In this document: positions 1 through 6,697 of the stretch, piece by piece | How the letters are laid out: each line of letters begins with the position of its first letter | Numbering within the stretch: position 1 is the first letter of the stretch | Source of the DNA: Flavobacteriales bacterium | Lineage (GTDB): Bacteria > Bacteroidota > Bacteroidia > Flavobacteriales_D > Crocinitomicaceae | Assembly (NCBI GenBank): GCA_947461185.1 | Contig: CANHJY010000034.1 | Coordinates: 1-12,047 of the forward strand | Direction of reading: 5' to 3' | Length of the DNA: 12,047 nt | Position numbers and translations under genes: made by a program | Notes under the pieces: model-generated | Database searches by the model: none | Told to the model about the DNA's origin: nothing | Seen by the model: only the letters and a program-made list of their open reading frames with translations

Positions 1-779
1 ACGTAGCGAAAGCCAAGCCAAGGTTGCGGGGAATCGAATGTATTGGCGCTATCAATAATTAAATTTAATGCGCCATGAATCCATCCTCCACCTTTAGCAA
101 TACCTTTTTCTGCGACCATTTCCGAGACATTACCTGACATGTTGTATAACCCGAAATCATTTGGCCAATAAGATTCTACAGGAGCCGTAACATCTGCGCC
201 ATCGTTTAAATTGCCGGCAATGCCCATTACATCACCATGGCCACGAATGAAGTTAGCAATAATATCACCAGTTTTTGGGTTTCTCAAGTAGGTTTCATTC
301 CATGGGTAAATTGCATTTGGGTGTCCCGCGCGAGCTGCATCTTCCCATTCTTTTTCGGAAGGTAAACGGAACACGACTTCCTCCAATTCAGCATTATTTG
401 AAAGTATTTTCGTGTTGAATATATCCGTTAACATGTCGCAATACAGTTGAGCTTGTTCATATGAAACGCCTACAACAGGATAATCGCGATAAGCAGGATG
501 TTGAAAATAGTATTCTACATATTTTTCGTTGAACCCCAAAGGTGTTCTCCAAACGGTGGTATCGGGAAGCATTTGATAATAAATACTGCTGTCTTTTTGG
601 GCTGCATGATACATCATTTCCTTATAAGCAAAATTACTTACTTCATATTTGAACATGTACGAATTTGGTGATGCAATCCTCACGAGATTAATTTGATCAA
701 GAAACTTTTTAGAGATTTCTGGTTGTCCCCAAACAGAGCAACTCATAAAAAGTAGACAAATCCATATTCTAGTTTTCAT
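1..779 (-). CDS. Secreted SUMF1/FGE-fold protein, GldJ/GldK-like (3' end cut by window edge)
   Basis: Reading from ATG at 779, 259 codons are open to the window edge. The N-terminus is a Sec signal peptide (hydrophobic IWICLLFM, likely cleavage VWG|Q near residue 18). A formylglycine-generating-enzyme fold follows: DYPVVGVSYEQA (99-110), RLPSEKEWEDAARAG (138-152), YPW (158-160), ANF (175-177), PNDFGLYNMSGNVSE (206-220), GGGW (230-233) and LGFRY (255-259). The last normally lies almost at the C-terminus, so little is missing. LPDTTVW and the VEYYFQHPAY block (about 71-97) resemble the gliding/type IX secretion proteins GldJ and GldK, but this protein is much shorter than those lipoproteins and no other gld gene is in view. 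The only cysteines are at 8, 14 and 114, so the paired copper-binding cysteines of true sulfatase-activating enzymes, expected after GGGW, are absent. I therefore infer a structural or binding role, not formylglycine synthesis. It is probably transcribed on its own from a promoter at 804-838. Confidence 0.85.
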   Translation of the reverse strand, partial: MKTRIWICLLFMSCSVWGQPEISKKFLDQINLVRIASPNSYMFKYEVSNFAYKEMMYHAAQKDSSIYYQMLPDTTVWRTPLGFNEKYVEYYFQHPAYRDYPVVGVSYEQAQLYCDMLTDIFNTKILSNNAELEEVVFRLPSEKEWEDAARAGHPNAIYPWNETYLRNPKTGDIIANFIRGHGDVMGIAGNLNDGADVTAPVESYWPNDFGLYNMSGNVSEMVAEKGIAKGGGWIHGALNLIIDSANTFDSPQPWLGFRY

Positions 780-803
780 AGCAACACCTATATAATTTCA
801 AAG

Positions 804-838
804 CGAAGATAACGCAGTGAATAGGATTTAGTTACAAA
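804..838 (-). promoter_or_regulatory. Candidate Bacteroidota promoter for the GldJ/K-like gene
   Basis: On the minus strand a TTTG (838-835) stands 23 bases upstream of TATCTTCG (811-804), which matches seven of eight positions of the -7 consensus TAnnTTTG. The expected transcription start would leave a leader of roughly 18 bases before the ATG at 779. The 23-base spacer is at the long end of the usual range. Match by eye only. Confidence 0.35.
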
Positions 839-850
839 CCAAAAGGAGAT

Positions 851-886
851 AAACAACTAATTGTTTTGTCTAATCAAACGGATTAG
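851..886. other. Two adjacent short hairpins, possible weak terminator
   Basis: AAACAA/TTGTTT with loop CTAA (851-866) is followed by CTAATC/GATTAG with loop AAACG (870-886). They lie in the 174-base gap downstream of the protease gene and upstream of the GldJ/K-like gene. On the minus strand no clean T-run follows directly (ATCTCCTTTT), so efficient intrinsic termination is doubtful. They could also protect the mRNA 3' end. Short AT-rich inverted repeats also arise by chance in such DNA. Confidence 0.3.
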
Positions 887-953
887 CAATGATTAAAAGT
901 CACGGGAACTTATTTGATTTATGTGAGATGCTAAGAATGAAAACAAAGTCGTA

Positions 954-2546
954 TTAACGCAAAACTTTAAGCGCCTGTTGGACTTCAGTATCATATACAT
1001 TCATTATAGTAAAGTAACCTACTTCTAACCAAATTTGGCGGGCAATTTCTGCTTTCAGGGTTTGCATAAAAAGATTTTTGCTTTTTGAACTCTTAATTTT
1101 TTCAATTGGGATACTGAATTCCTTTTGAGAAAATGAACAAAAATCATTTAAAATGGCTTCTGAATAAGAAAAGGATTTATTGAATTGATCTAAGCTCGCC
1201 CATGTATGATTTTTATTATACACATAGTCAAATGCATAAGCATTAAATACACCTAAGTAGCGCAGTTCTTTGTAGTAATTACTCATTCCAGAAGTGTCTA
1301 AAGGCACAAAAATATCTGGCATAATTCCTCCGCCTCCGTATACTATTTTCCCTTTTGGCGTTTTGTATTTGAGCGAGTCATTGAATACGCTGCTGTCAGG
1401 TGCAAACAATTCACCATTTTCTAGTCCTTCGAGGTAATTTTCATAATACTCTTCATAACCTTTATTGTATGGTTTTTGAATGCAACGACCTGTAGGGGTG
1501 TAATATCTTGCAATTGTTAAACGTAAGTTGCTTCCGTCACGAAGTTGAATATCTTCTTGTACTAGCCCTTTTCCAAAAGAGCGCCTTCCAACGATGGTTC
1601 CGCGATCATTATCTTGTATTGCTCCCGCAAGAATCTCACTAGCGGAGGCTGAATTGGAATTGATTAAAATTGTTAATGGCATTGACTCGAGTGCACCGGA
1701 GTGAGTTGCAAGGTATATTTCCTCAGGCATACTTTTACCTTTGGTTTTTAAGAGCGGGGTTTTATTCGGAAGAAATTCGTCTGCAACCTCTATTGCGGCC
1801 TGCAATACACCACCTCCGTTATCTCGGAGATCCATAACCAGCTTTTGCATCCCTTTAAGTTTTAAGAGATTTGCAGCTTGCTTAAATTCTTGACCCGTAA
1901 AAACCGAGAATTGATCAATTTTAATATACCCTGTTGTTGGATTTAACATAAAAGCGGCAGAAATCGTTTCAATTGGGATCGTACCCCTTTGAACTTTTAA
2001 GGTAAAAATTTTATTTTTTCTTTTAATGGTAAGGTCGACGTAGGTAAATTCAGGGCCTTTAAGAAGTGACATTACACTATCATTAGTAATCTTTATGCCG
2101 GCTACCTTTTGCCCATTTACTTTGATGATTTTGTCTCCAGCCTTTATACCAACAGCTTCGGAAGGAGAGCCACCAATAACATTGGTAACACATATTGTAT
2201 CCCTGAAAAGAAAAAACCGAATACCAATACCACCAAATTTACCTTCAATAGATTCTGTCATTTTTGAAAGATCTTTAGCAGCTATATACGTGCTGTGCGG
2301 ATCCAATTGCATGAGCATGTCAGCAATTGACGCCTCAAATAAATCTTCGGCTTTAACGGTGTCGACGTATTTTTTATCCAGAATATCCAAAATTTCCATT
2401 AGTTTTTGGAATTTGGCATTTCCATAAGTTACAGATATATCTGAACCATTTGTTGCTATTTTATATCCCAACCAAGTCCCAGAAGCAAGCATAATTGCAA
2501 GTACTAGCGGAATTAGATAGGCGTATTTAAATCTATTCTCCATCAT
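954..2546 (-). CDS. S41-family C-terminal processing protease (Ctp/Prc type), membrane anchored
   Basis: The 530-residue protein is a periplasmic serine protease that cleaves near the C-termini of envelope proteins. Residues 8-25 form one hydrophobic N-terminal segment (signal anchor). A PDZ domain covers about 95-185, with GGIGIR at 105-110 and a GIKAGDKIIKVNG substrate-groove segment at 133-145. The S41 catalytic core follows: LRDNGGG (240-246), SASASEI (299-305) and SFGKGLVQ (323-330). Ser301 and Lys326 form the Ser/Lys dyad; their 25-residue spacing equals that of E. coli Prc (Ser430/Lys455). The C-terminal part, about 350-530, includes a GGGGIMPD segment usual in this family and a tail I cannot assign. 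The start ATG overlaps the end of the dCMP deaminase gene by 14 bases, which suggests one operon and translational coupling. A second ATG directly follows the first (2543), so the start could be one codon later. The substrate cannot be read from sequence. Confidence 0.95.
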   Translation of the reverse strand: MMENRFKYAYLIPLVLAIMLASGTWLGYKIATNGSDISVTYGNAKFQKLMEILDILDKKYVDTVKAEDLFEASIADMLMQLDPHSTYIAAKDLSKMTESIEGKFGGIGIRFFLFRDTICVTNVIGGSPSEAVGIKAGDKIIKVNGQKVAGIKITNDSVMSLLKGPEFTYVDLTIKRKNKIFTLKVQRGTIPIETISAAFMLNPTTGYIKIDQFSVFTGQEFKQAANLLKLKGMQKLVMDLRDNGGGVLQAAIEVADEFLPNKTPLLKTKGKSMPEEIYLATHSGALESMPLTILINSNSASASEILAGAIQDNDRGTIVGRRSFGKGLVQEDIQLRDGSNLRLTIARYYTPTGRCIQKPYNKGYEEYYENYLEGLENGELFAPDSSVFNDSLKYKTPKGKIVYGGGGIMPDIFVPLDTSGMSNYYKELRYLGVFNAYAFDYVYNKNHTWASLDQFNKSFSYSEAILNDFCSFSQKEFSIPIEKIKSSKSKNLFMQTLKAEIARQIWLEVGYFTIMNVYDTEVQQALKVLR

Positions 2547-2976
2547 TCAAGTTTTCAATTTGAATTACATCAACACCAGCGCTTTTTAAAAAATCAATTC
2601 CTTCAGTGTCTTTATATGCATCCTTAAAAACTACTAGAGATATTCCAGCTTGAAGAACCAATTTACTGCAATCTTTACATGGAGACAATGTTAAATAGAG
2701 CGTTGCGCCTTTGCAATTATTGGTTGATTTGGCAACTTTCAAAATGGCATTGGCTTCAGCGTGAAGAACATACCATTGTGTATTTCCATTTTCATCTTCG
2801 CAACAATTTTCAAAACCACTTGGAGTACCATTGTAGCCATCAGAAATTATCATTTCATCTTTCACAATAATTGCCCCGACCTTTTTACGGTTACAATGTG
2901 AAAGCTCCGACCAAGAAGCGGCCATTCTTAAATAGGCTCTATGGTAACGAAGTTGTTTGAAATCAATGGAACTCAT
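2533..2976 (-). CDS. dCMP deaminase (ComEB-like cytidine/deoxycytidylate deaminase family)
   Basis: The 147-residue cytoplasmic zinc enzyme is expected to deaminate dCMP to dUMP, supplying thymidylate synthase. Visible motifs are CNRKKVGAIIV (28-38), GYNGTPSGF (47-55, typical of dCMP deaminases rather than cytidine or tRNA deaminases), HAE (72-74, His72 a zinc ligand and Glu74 the proton shuttle) and PCKDC (99-103, zinc ligands Cys100 and Cys103). The length fits the family. It is the first gene of a minus-strand pair: its final codons and TAG stop overlap the start of the S41 protease gene. That link is translational rather than an evident pathway link. A good -7 promoter box lies just upstream. 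ComEB-like is a family label; nothing here shows a role in competence, although dprA lies 2.5 kb away. Confidence 0.93.
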   Translation of the reverse strand: MSSIDFKQLRYHRAYLRMAASWSELSHCNRKKVGAIIVKDEMIISDGYNGTPSGFENCCEDENGNTQWYVLHAEANAILKVAKSTNNCKGATLYLTLSPCKDCSKLVLQAGISLVVFKDAYKDTEGIDFLKSAGVDVIQIENLNDGE

Positions 2977-2993
2977 TTCGAATTTTAAGAAAA

Positions 2994-3001
2994 CAAAAAT
3001 A
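2994..3001 (-). promoter_or_regulatory. Candidate -7 promoter box for the deaminase-protease operon
   Basis: On the minus strand the sequence reads TATTTTTG, a full match to the Bacteroidota -7 consensus TAnnTTTG. It would place the transcription start about 12 bases before the deaminase ATG. I see no clear TTTG -33 partner at the usual distance, so this is half a promoter by eye. Confidence 0.4.
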
Positions 3002-3130
3002 CTAAATCTTGTGATTTCAGTTCTTATGCAAGCGATTTCAATTTTACTGATTTATTAATGAATTTTTTAAGCAATGGTAGTTTTTCAATAAATCCACTTT
3101 TTTATCAAACTTAAAACATCTATTTGTATC

Positions 3131-3160
3131 GTTGTTAGCATTAGCACTTAAATATTTTTA
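3131..3160 (+). promoter_or_regulatory. Weak candidate promoter for the PpiD-like gene
   Basis: GTTG (3131-3134) stands 18 bases before TATTTTTA (3153-3160), matching three of four -33 positions and seven of eight -7 positions of the Bacteroidota consensus. The leader would be about 40 bases. The divergent interval 2977-3208 is very AT-rich, so chance matches are likely. I see no gene or strong hairpin elsewhere in it. Confidence 0.25.
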
Positions 3161-3208
3161 TAAATCAAAGGAACTCATTATATTCGCAGTCCTAAAAATT
3201 AAAAGATT

Positions 3209-5431
3209 ATGGCAATTATTGGTAAAATCAGAGAAAAATCAGCGCTTATTGTTATCATAGTTGGTTTAGCTTTAATGGCATTTATATTGGGAGATTGGCA
3301 AAAAATGACAGGGCCAAATGAGGATCAATATGGTTATGGAACCGTGCGTGGTGAGAAGGTTGATTATGCCAAATACGAAGAGGCGACAAAGAAGTTTGAA
3401 CAAATGGATCAAATGCAACTTCAGCAAAGTGGTAAACCCTATACTCCTGAAGATCAAGAAGCTTCATCCGATAAAGCATGGAATTACATTGTCGAAAACA
3501 CCGTTTTAGAAAGTGAGTTCGAAGCACTAGGAATAGATGTTGATGATGAGGAATTTGAAGCTTACTTATATGGTGATGAAAAATCTGGATTTTCTCCGCT
3601 ACCTCAACTTGCTCAAAGCTTTACTGATTCAGTGACCGGTAAATTTAATCCGAATTTATTGAGAAAAAGAATCTCCGAAATGGAAAGTTCAGAAGATCCA
3701 AAGGCACAAGCTGACTGGCAAGATTACAAAAAGAGTTTGATAGAAGATAGAAAAAAAGAAAAATACTACAATATTGTTGCACAAGGCATTTATGTTACCA
3801 AATTAGAAGCCGAAGATGAATATTTTGGTCAAAAAGAGGTTAAAAATATAAGTTTTGTAGTGAAAAGATTTGATCAAATACCGGATGCAGAAATTAAGGT
3901 GAGTGACGATGATGTCAGAGCTTATTATGAAGAGCACAAAGCTGACAAAAAATTTGAAGTGCGCGAAAATGTTCGCGATATTAAATATTTTGATGTGCAA
4001 GTAAAACCTTCGAAATCTGATTCCAATATATTCAATAACTCATTGCAAGATATCATTAAAGGTTTCAGTACATCAACAAATGATTCGTTATTTGTTATGC
4101 AAAATAGTGATGTGAAATTCTATTCTTCGTCAAAATTAGCTACCGCAGTTCCTATCGGAAATGAAAAGGAGCAAAGTGTTCAAAATCGTTATCCGCAGTA
4201 TCTGGATGCAACATTTCAGTCTGCTACAATAGGACAAATTGTTGGACCATATGACAATGGTACAAATATTACTGTATCCAAGGTTATTGGTTTTACACCA
4301 ACTCGTTTGAAAGCTCGACATATTCTTCTTCAAACCGAACAAGGTGCAGATAAGAAAGTGGTTGATAAAAAACAAAAAATGGCCGATAGCTTGCTGCCGC
4401 TAATCAACAAAACGAATTTCGAAGAATTTGTAAAGAAATATAGTGATGACAAAGGTTCAGTTCCACAGGGGGGGCTCATTGATAATTTCCTTGAAGCCCA
4501 AATGGTGGCTGAGTTCGGTGAATTTTGTGCAACAAAACCGATAGGAACAATAGGAACTGTAAAGACGATGTTTGGTATTCATATCATTGAGGTTTTAGAG
4601 CGAGATGACACCAAGTTTCCAGTTTTGGCTTCCATTCAAAAATCGTTTAAAGCGAGCGCTGAAACAAAGGATAATGTTGAGACCCAAGTTTATGACTTGA
4701 TTTACAATATTGAACCTAAAATAGTTGCAGCCGAATCAATTTCTAAAAAGCTATCATTATTCGACACCTTAGCGAAAAAAGCTGGATACGATGTGAAAAT
4801 GACGAGTATCGATGAGAAAAATCCAAAGATATACGGATTTAATACATCTATGGCAGAAGATAAATTATTGACATTAGCCTTCGGTGAAGGTGCTATGGTG
4901 GGTGATTTAAGTTCATCACCAATTAAGGACAAGGACAAATATATTATTGCCATTGTTTCTTCTATTCGTCGAAAAGGAATTCCGAATTTCGAGGATGTTG
5001 AAGCGAAGATGAAGGAAGAATTAATCAAGGAGAAGAAAGCGGAAAGATTGAAAGCTCAAATGGCAAAATATGGTGATCTCAATGGTTTAGCCACTGGAAT
5101 GGGACTTCAAGTAATGAACGCAGAAGTTAATTTCTCATCAGGTCAGATTAATGGAGTTGGTCCTGAACAAAATATTATTGGTGCTTTGTTTTCAGGGCTC
5201 AAAGATGGTCAGCGAACCTTGCCATTGGTTGGAGACTTTGGTGTTTATGTCATAAGAATAGATAAAACCGTTAAAGCTCCTGCAGTTGCCAATTATGAAA
5301 ATGAGCGCAAGCAAATGTTGGCTAGTTTAAGATCGAATGCAAGAAATGAAACTTTTATTGCCCTTAGAGAGAAAGCTGATGTAATTGACAATAGAAGATT
5401 TTTAAAAGCTGGAGTTCAATTCGAGCGATAG
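3209..5431 (+). CDS. PpiD/SurA-like membrane-anchored peptidylprolyl isomerase (parvulin family)
   Basis: The 740-residue protein is a periplasmic folding factor anchored in the inner membrane. It starts with a short basic segment and one transmembrane helix (about 11-28). A SurA_N-like chaperone region, charged and helical, covers about 35-230. One well-formed PPIC/rotamase domain covers about 366-465: KARHILLQT (368-376), YSDDKGSVPQGG (411-422) and FGIHIIEVLE (455-464). Three weaker parvulin-like modules appear near 235-365, 510-587 and 625-688. At 740 residues it is longer than E. coli PpiD (623); I recall Bacteroidota homologues of about 700 residues. The start has an A-rich leader and no Shine-Dalgarno site, as usual in this phylum. 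It is divergent from the deaminase operon and convergent with dprA, so probably a single-gene unit ending at the terminator at 5451-5502. Clients are likely outer-membrane proteins (inferred). The symbol ppiD is plausible, but orthology is not proven. Confidence 0.9.
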   Translation: MAIIGKIREKSALIVIIVGLALMAFILGDWQKMTGPNEDQYGYGTVRGEKVDYAKYEEATKKFEQMDQMQLQQSGKPYTPEDQEASSDKAWNYIVENTVLESEFEALGIDVDDEEFEAYLYGDEKSGFSPLPQLAQSFTDSVTGKFNPNLLRKRISEMESSEDPKAQADWQDYKKSLIEDRKKEKYYNIVAQGIYVTKLEAEDEYFGQKEVKNISFVVKRFDQIPDAEIKVSDDDVRAYYEEHKADKKFEVRENVRDIKYFDVQVKPSKSDSNIFNNSLQDIIKGFSTSTNDSLFVMQNSDVKFYSSSKLATAVPIGNEKEQSVQNRYPQYLDATFQSATIGQIVGPYDNGTNITVSKVIGFTPTRLKARHILLQTEQGADKKVVDKKQKMADSLLPLINKTNFEEFVKKYSDDKGSVPQGGLIDNFLEAQMVAEFGEFCATKPIGTIGTVKTMFGIHIIEVLERDDTKFPVLASIQKSFKASAETKDNVETQVYDLIYNIEPKIVAAESISKKLSLFDTLAKKAGYDVKMTSIDEKNPKIYGFNTSMAEDKLLTLAFGEGAMVGDLSSSPIKDKDKYIIAIVSSIRRKGIPNFEDVEAKMKEELIKEKKAERLKAQMAKYGDLNGLATGMGLQVMNAEVNFSSGQINGVGPEQNIIGALFSGLKDGQRTLPLVGDFGVYVIRIDKTVKAPAVANYENERKQMLASLRSNARNETFIALREKADVIDNRRFLKAGVQFER

Positions 5432-5450
5432 TTTGATTATCAATAATTTT

Positions 5451-5502
5451 TAGGGGGTAATGTTTTTAGTTCAAACTGAAAGTGTTTCCCCCTATTTTTT
5501 TT
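5451..5502 (+). terminator. Intrinsic terminator of the PpiD-like gene, inside the 3' end of dprA
   Basis: TAGGGGG (5451-5457) pairs with CCCCCTA (5488-5494), followed at once by eight T (5495-5502). Between the arms, TTTTAGTT and AACTGAAA can pair as an inner stem (one G-T pair), leaving a six-by-six internal loop. It starts 20 bases after the stop codon of the PpiD-like gene. The 3' arm and T-run are the complement of dprA codons near its C-terminus. In the dprA direction the hairpin is followed by A-rich sequence, so it should terminate only plus-strand transcription. Confidence 0.75.
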
Positions 5503-6572
5503 ACGAGACCTTTAATTTCCAGATTTAATAATATAGCAGCTAAGTTGGCAATGCTAATCTTCGTTTTATAGGCTAAAACATCAATGTTTTCCTTTTTCAT
5601 CTGCTTGATGACAGTAAAAACCTCCTGTTCTTCAACGGTAAGTTCAAAATTAATCGTGACTTGATTTGATTTGGTAATGAGATTTTGCCAACCCATAATA
5701 TTTAAAAAATCTCTTCCAGAAGTAATAAGGTGAGCTTTGTTCATGGCGATAAGCAAATTACAACCTTCAGATGTCTCTTGGTCTACATTCCCAGGATAAG
5801 CAAAAACATCTTTATTGTAGTCATTTGCCAATTCCGCTGTAATAAGAGACCCTCCTTTTTTTTTACTTTCTATAACAATAACAGCATCAGCCATTCCTGC
5901 TACAATTCTATTTCTTTTCGGAAAATTCTCACGGTCTGGTTTTGCGTAAAAAGGAAATTCAGTAATTAATCCTCCTTTTTCAATCATTTTTTTTGCAACA
6001 GAAGAATGGATATTTGGATAAATTCGATGCATTCCATTTCCCATAACTGCCACCGTTTCGATGTTTTTATCAATAGATGTTTGATGCGCAATAATGTCGA
6101 TGCCATATGCTAAACCACTAATTATTTGAACAGCGTCTGAACCGACATCACTAATTAATTTTTCACAAATTTCTTTCCCGTATGCAGTTGCAGAGCGGGT
6201 TCCAACAATTGCAATAGTAAATGAAGGATTCAAATTAAAATTTCCTTGAGAGTATAACATGATCGGTGCATCCTCACAATTTCTCAAACGACGTGGATAA
6301 TTGGAATCAAGATAAAAGTGCGTTTGAATACCTTTTTTACCAATCCACTTCAATTGTTCCGCAGCCTTTTCTAAAGCTTCATCACGCTGCATTCTTTGAA
6401 GGAATTGTTTGTTAATTCCAGTTTTTTGATAAATCGAACGCAACGATTCTTTGAATATCGCTTCAGGGTCATCGAAATGATTAAGCAAGTTCGAAATTTT
6501 TTTATTTCCAAATCCATTTAAAAAACTTAATGCGATTTTATATTGTAATGATTTATCCTGCACTGTATCCAT
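5466..6572 (-). CDS. dprA: DNA-processing protein DprA (DNA protecting protein, Smf)
   Basis: The 368-residue cytoplasmic protein binds incoming single-stranded DNA during natural transformation and loads RecA onto it. An N-terminal helical HhH/SAM-like part (1-100) is followed by the Rossmann-like core: IVGTRSAT (122-129), SGLAYGID (152-159), GNGMHRIYP (178-186), FPKRNRIVAG (217-226), GGSLITAELA (240-249) and YPGN (259-262). The C-terminus (about 310-365) looks like the winged-helix domain (DML1-like) found in many DprA proteins. The length is usual for the family. The start ATG has no upstream Shine-Dalgarno site at a usable distance. It is a single gene: convergent with the PpiD-like gene and divergent from the first receptor gene. 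Its stop codon (5466-5468) and last codons lie inside the hairpin that ends the opposite transcript. dprA is widespread in bacteria, so its presence alone does not show competence. Confidence 0.96.
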   Translation of the reverse strand: MDTVQDKSLQYKIALSFLNGFGNKKISNLLNHFDDPEAIFKESLRSIYQKTGINKQFLQRMQRDEALEKAAEQLKWIGKKGIQTHFYLDSNYPRRLRNCEDAPIMLYSQGNFNLNPSFTIAIVGTRSATAYGKEICEKLISDVGSDAVQIISGLAYGIDIIAHQTSIDKNIETVAVMGNGMHRIYPNIHSSVAKKMIEKGGLITEFPFYAKPDRENFPKRNRIVAGMADAVIVIESKKKGGSLITAELANDYNKDVFAYPGNVDQETSEGCNLLIAMNKAHLITSGRDFLNIMGWQNLITKSNQVTINFELTVEEQEVFTVIKQMKKENIDVLAYKTKISIANLAAILLNLEIKGLVKKIGGNTFSLN

Positions 6573-6662
6573 TCCCTATACAATTTAAACAATTTTGTTA
6601 AAATTTAAGCCTTTTATATCGGTTAACTTCGTTGAAAAAGTTCAAAATGAGGATTAATATTA

Positions 6663-6670
6663 TAAATTTG
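6663..6670 (+). promoter_or_regulatory. Candidate -7 promoter box for the first receptor gene
   Basis: TAAATTTG is a full match to TAnnTTTG and would give a leader of about 20 bases before the ATG at 6698. The expected -33 position (around 6640) reads GTTC, two of four matches. The same 125-base divergent interval must serve dprA; on the minus strand the best -7-like sequence is TAAATTTT (6607-6600), seven of eight, without a -33 partner. Confidence 0.4.
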
Positions 6671-6697
6671 TTAAGCTATTAATCAGCAAAATACTTG

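Noticed and set aside
1..779. Active formylglycine-generating enzyme (sulfatase maturation)
   Set aside because: The fold is right, but cysteines needed for copper binding are absent after GGGW, and no sulfatase gene is nearby.
2095..2427. Open frame of 110 codons on the plus strand
   Set aside because: It lies wholly inside the S41 protease gene on the other strand, and its translation shows no domain or plausible composition.
3167..3172. AAAGGA as Shine-Dalgarno site for the PpiD-like gene
   Set aside because: It is 37 bases before the ATG, too far to act as a ribosome binding site, and Bacteroidota rarely use such sites.
4702..5028. Open frame of 108 codons on the minus strand
   Set aside because: It is antisense to the PpiD-like gene, whose protein is clearly conserved; the antisense product resembles nothing.
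6591..6605. Inverted repeat AATTTT/AAAATT upstream of dprA as an operator
   Set aside because: It is all A and T with a three-base spacer in very AT-rich DNA; such matches are common by chance.
6695..6697. TTG as start codon of the first receptor
   Set aside because: An ATG follows directly at 6698 and gives a normal signal peptide; the TTG adds only one residue.
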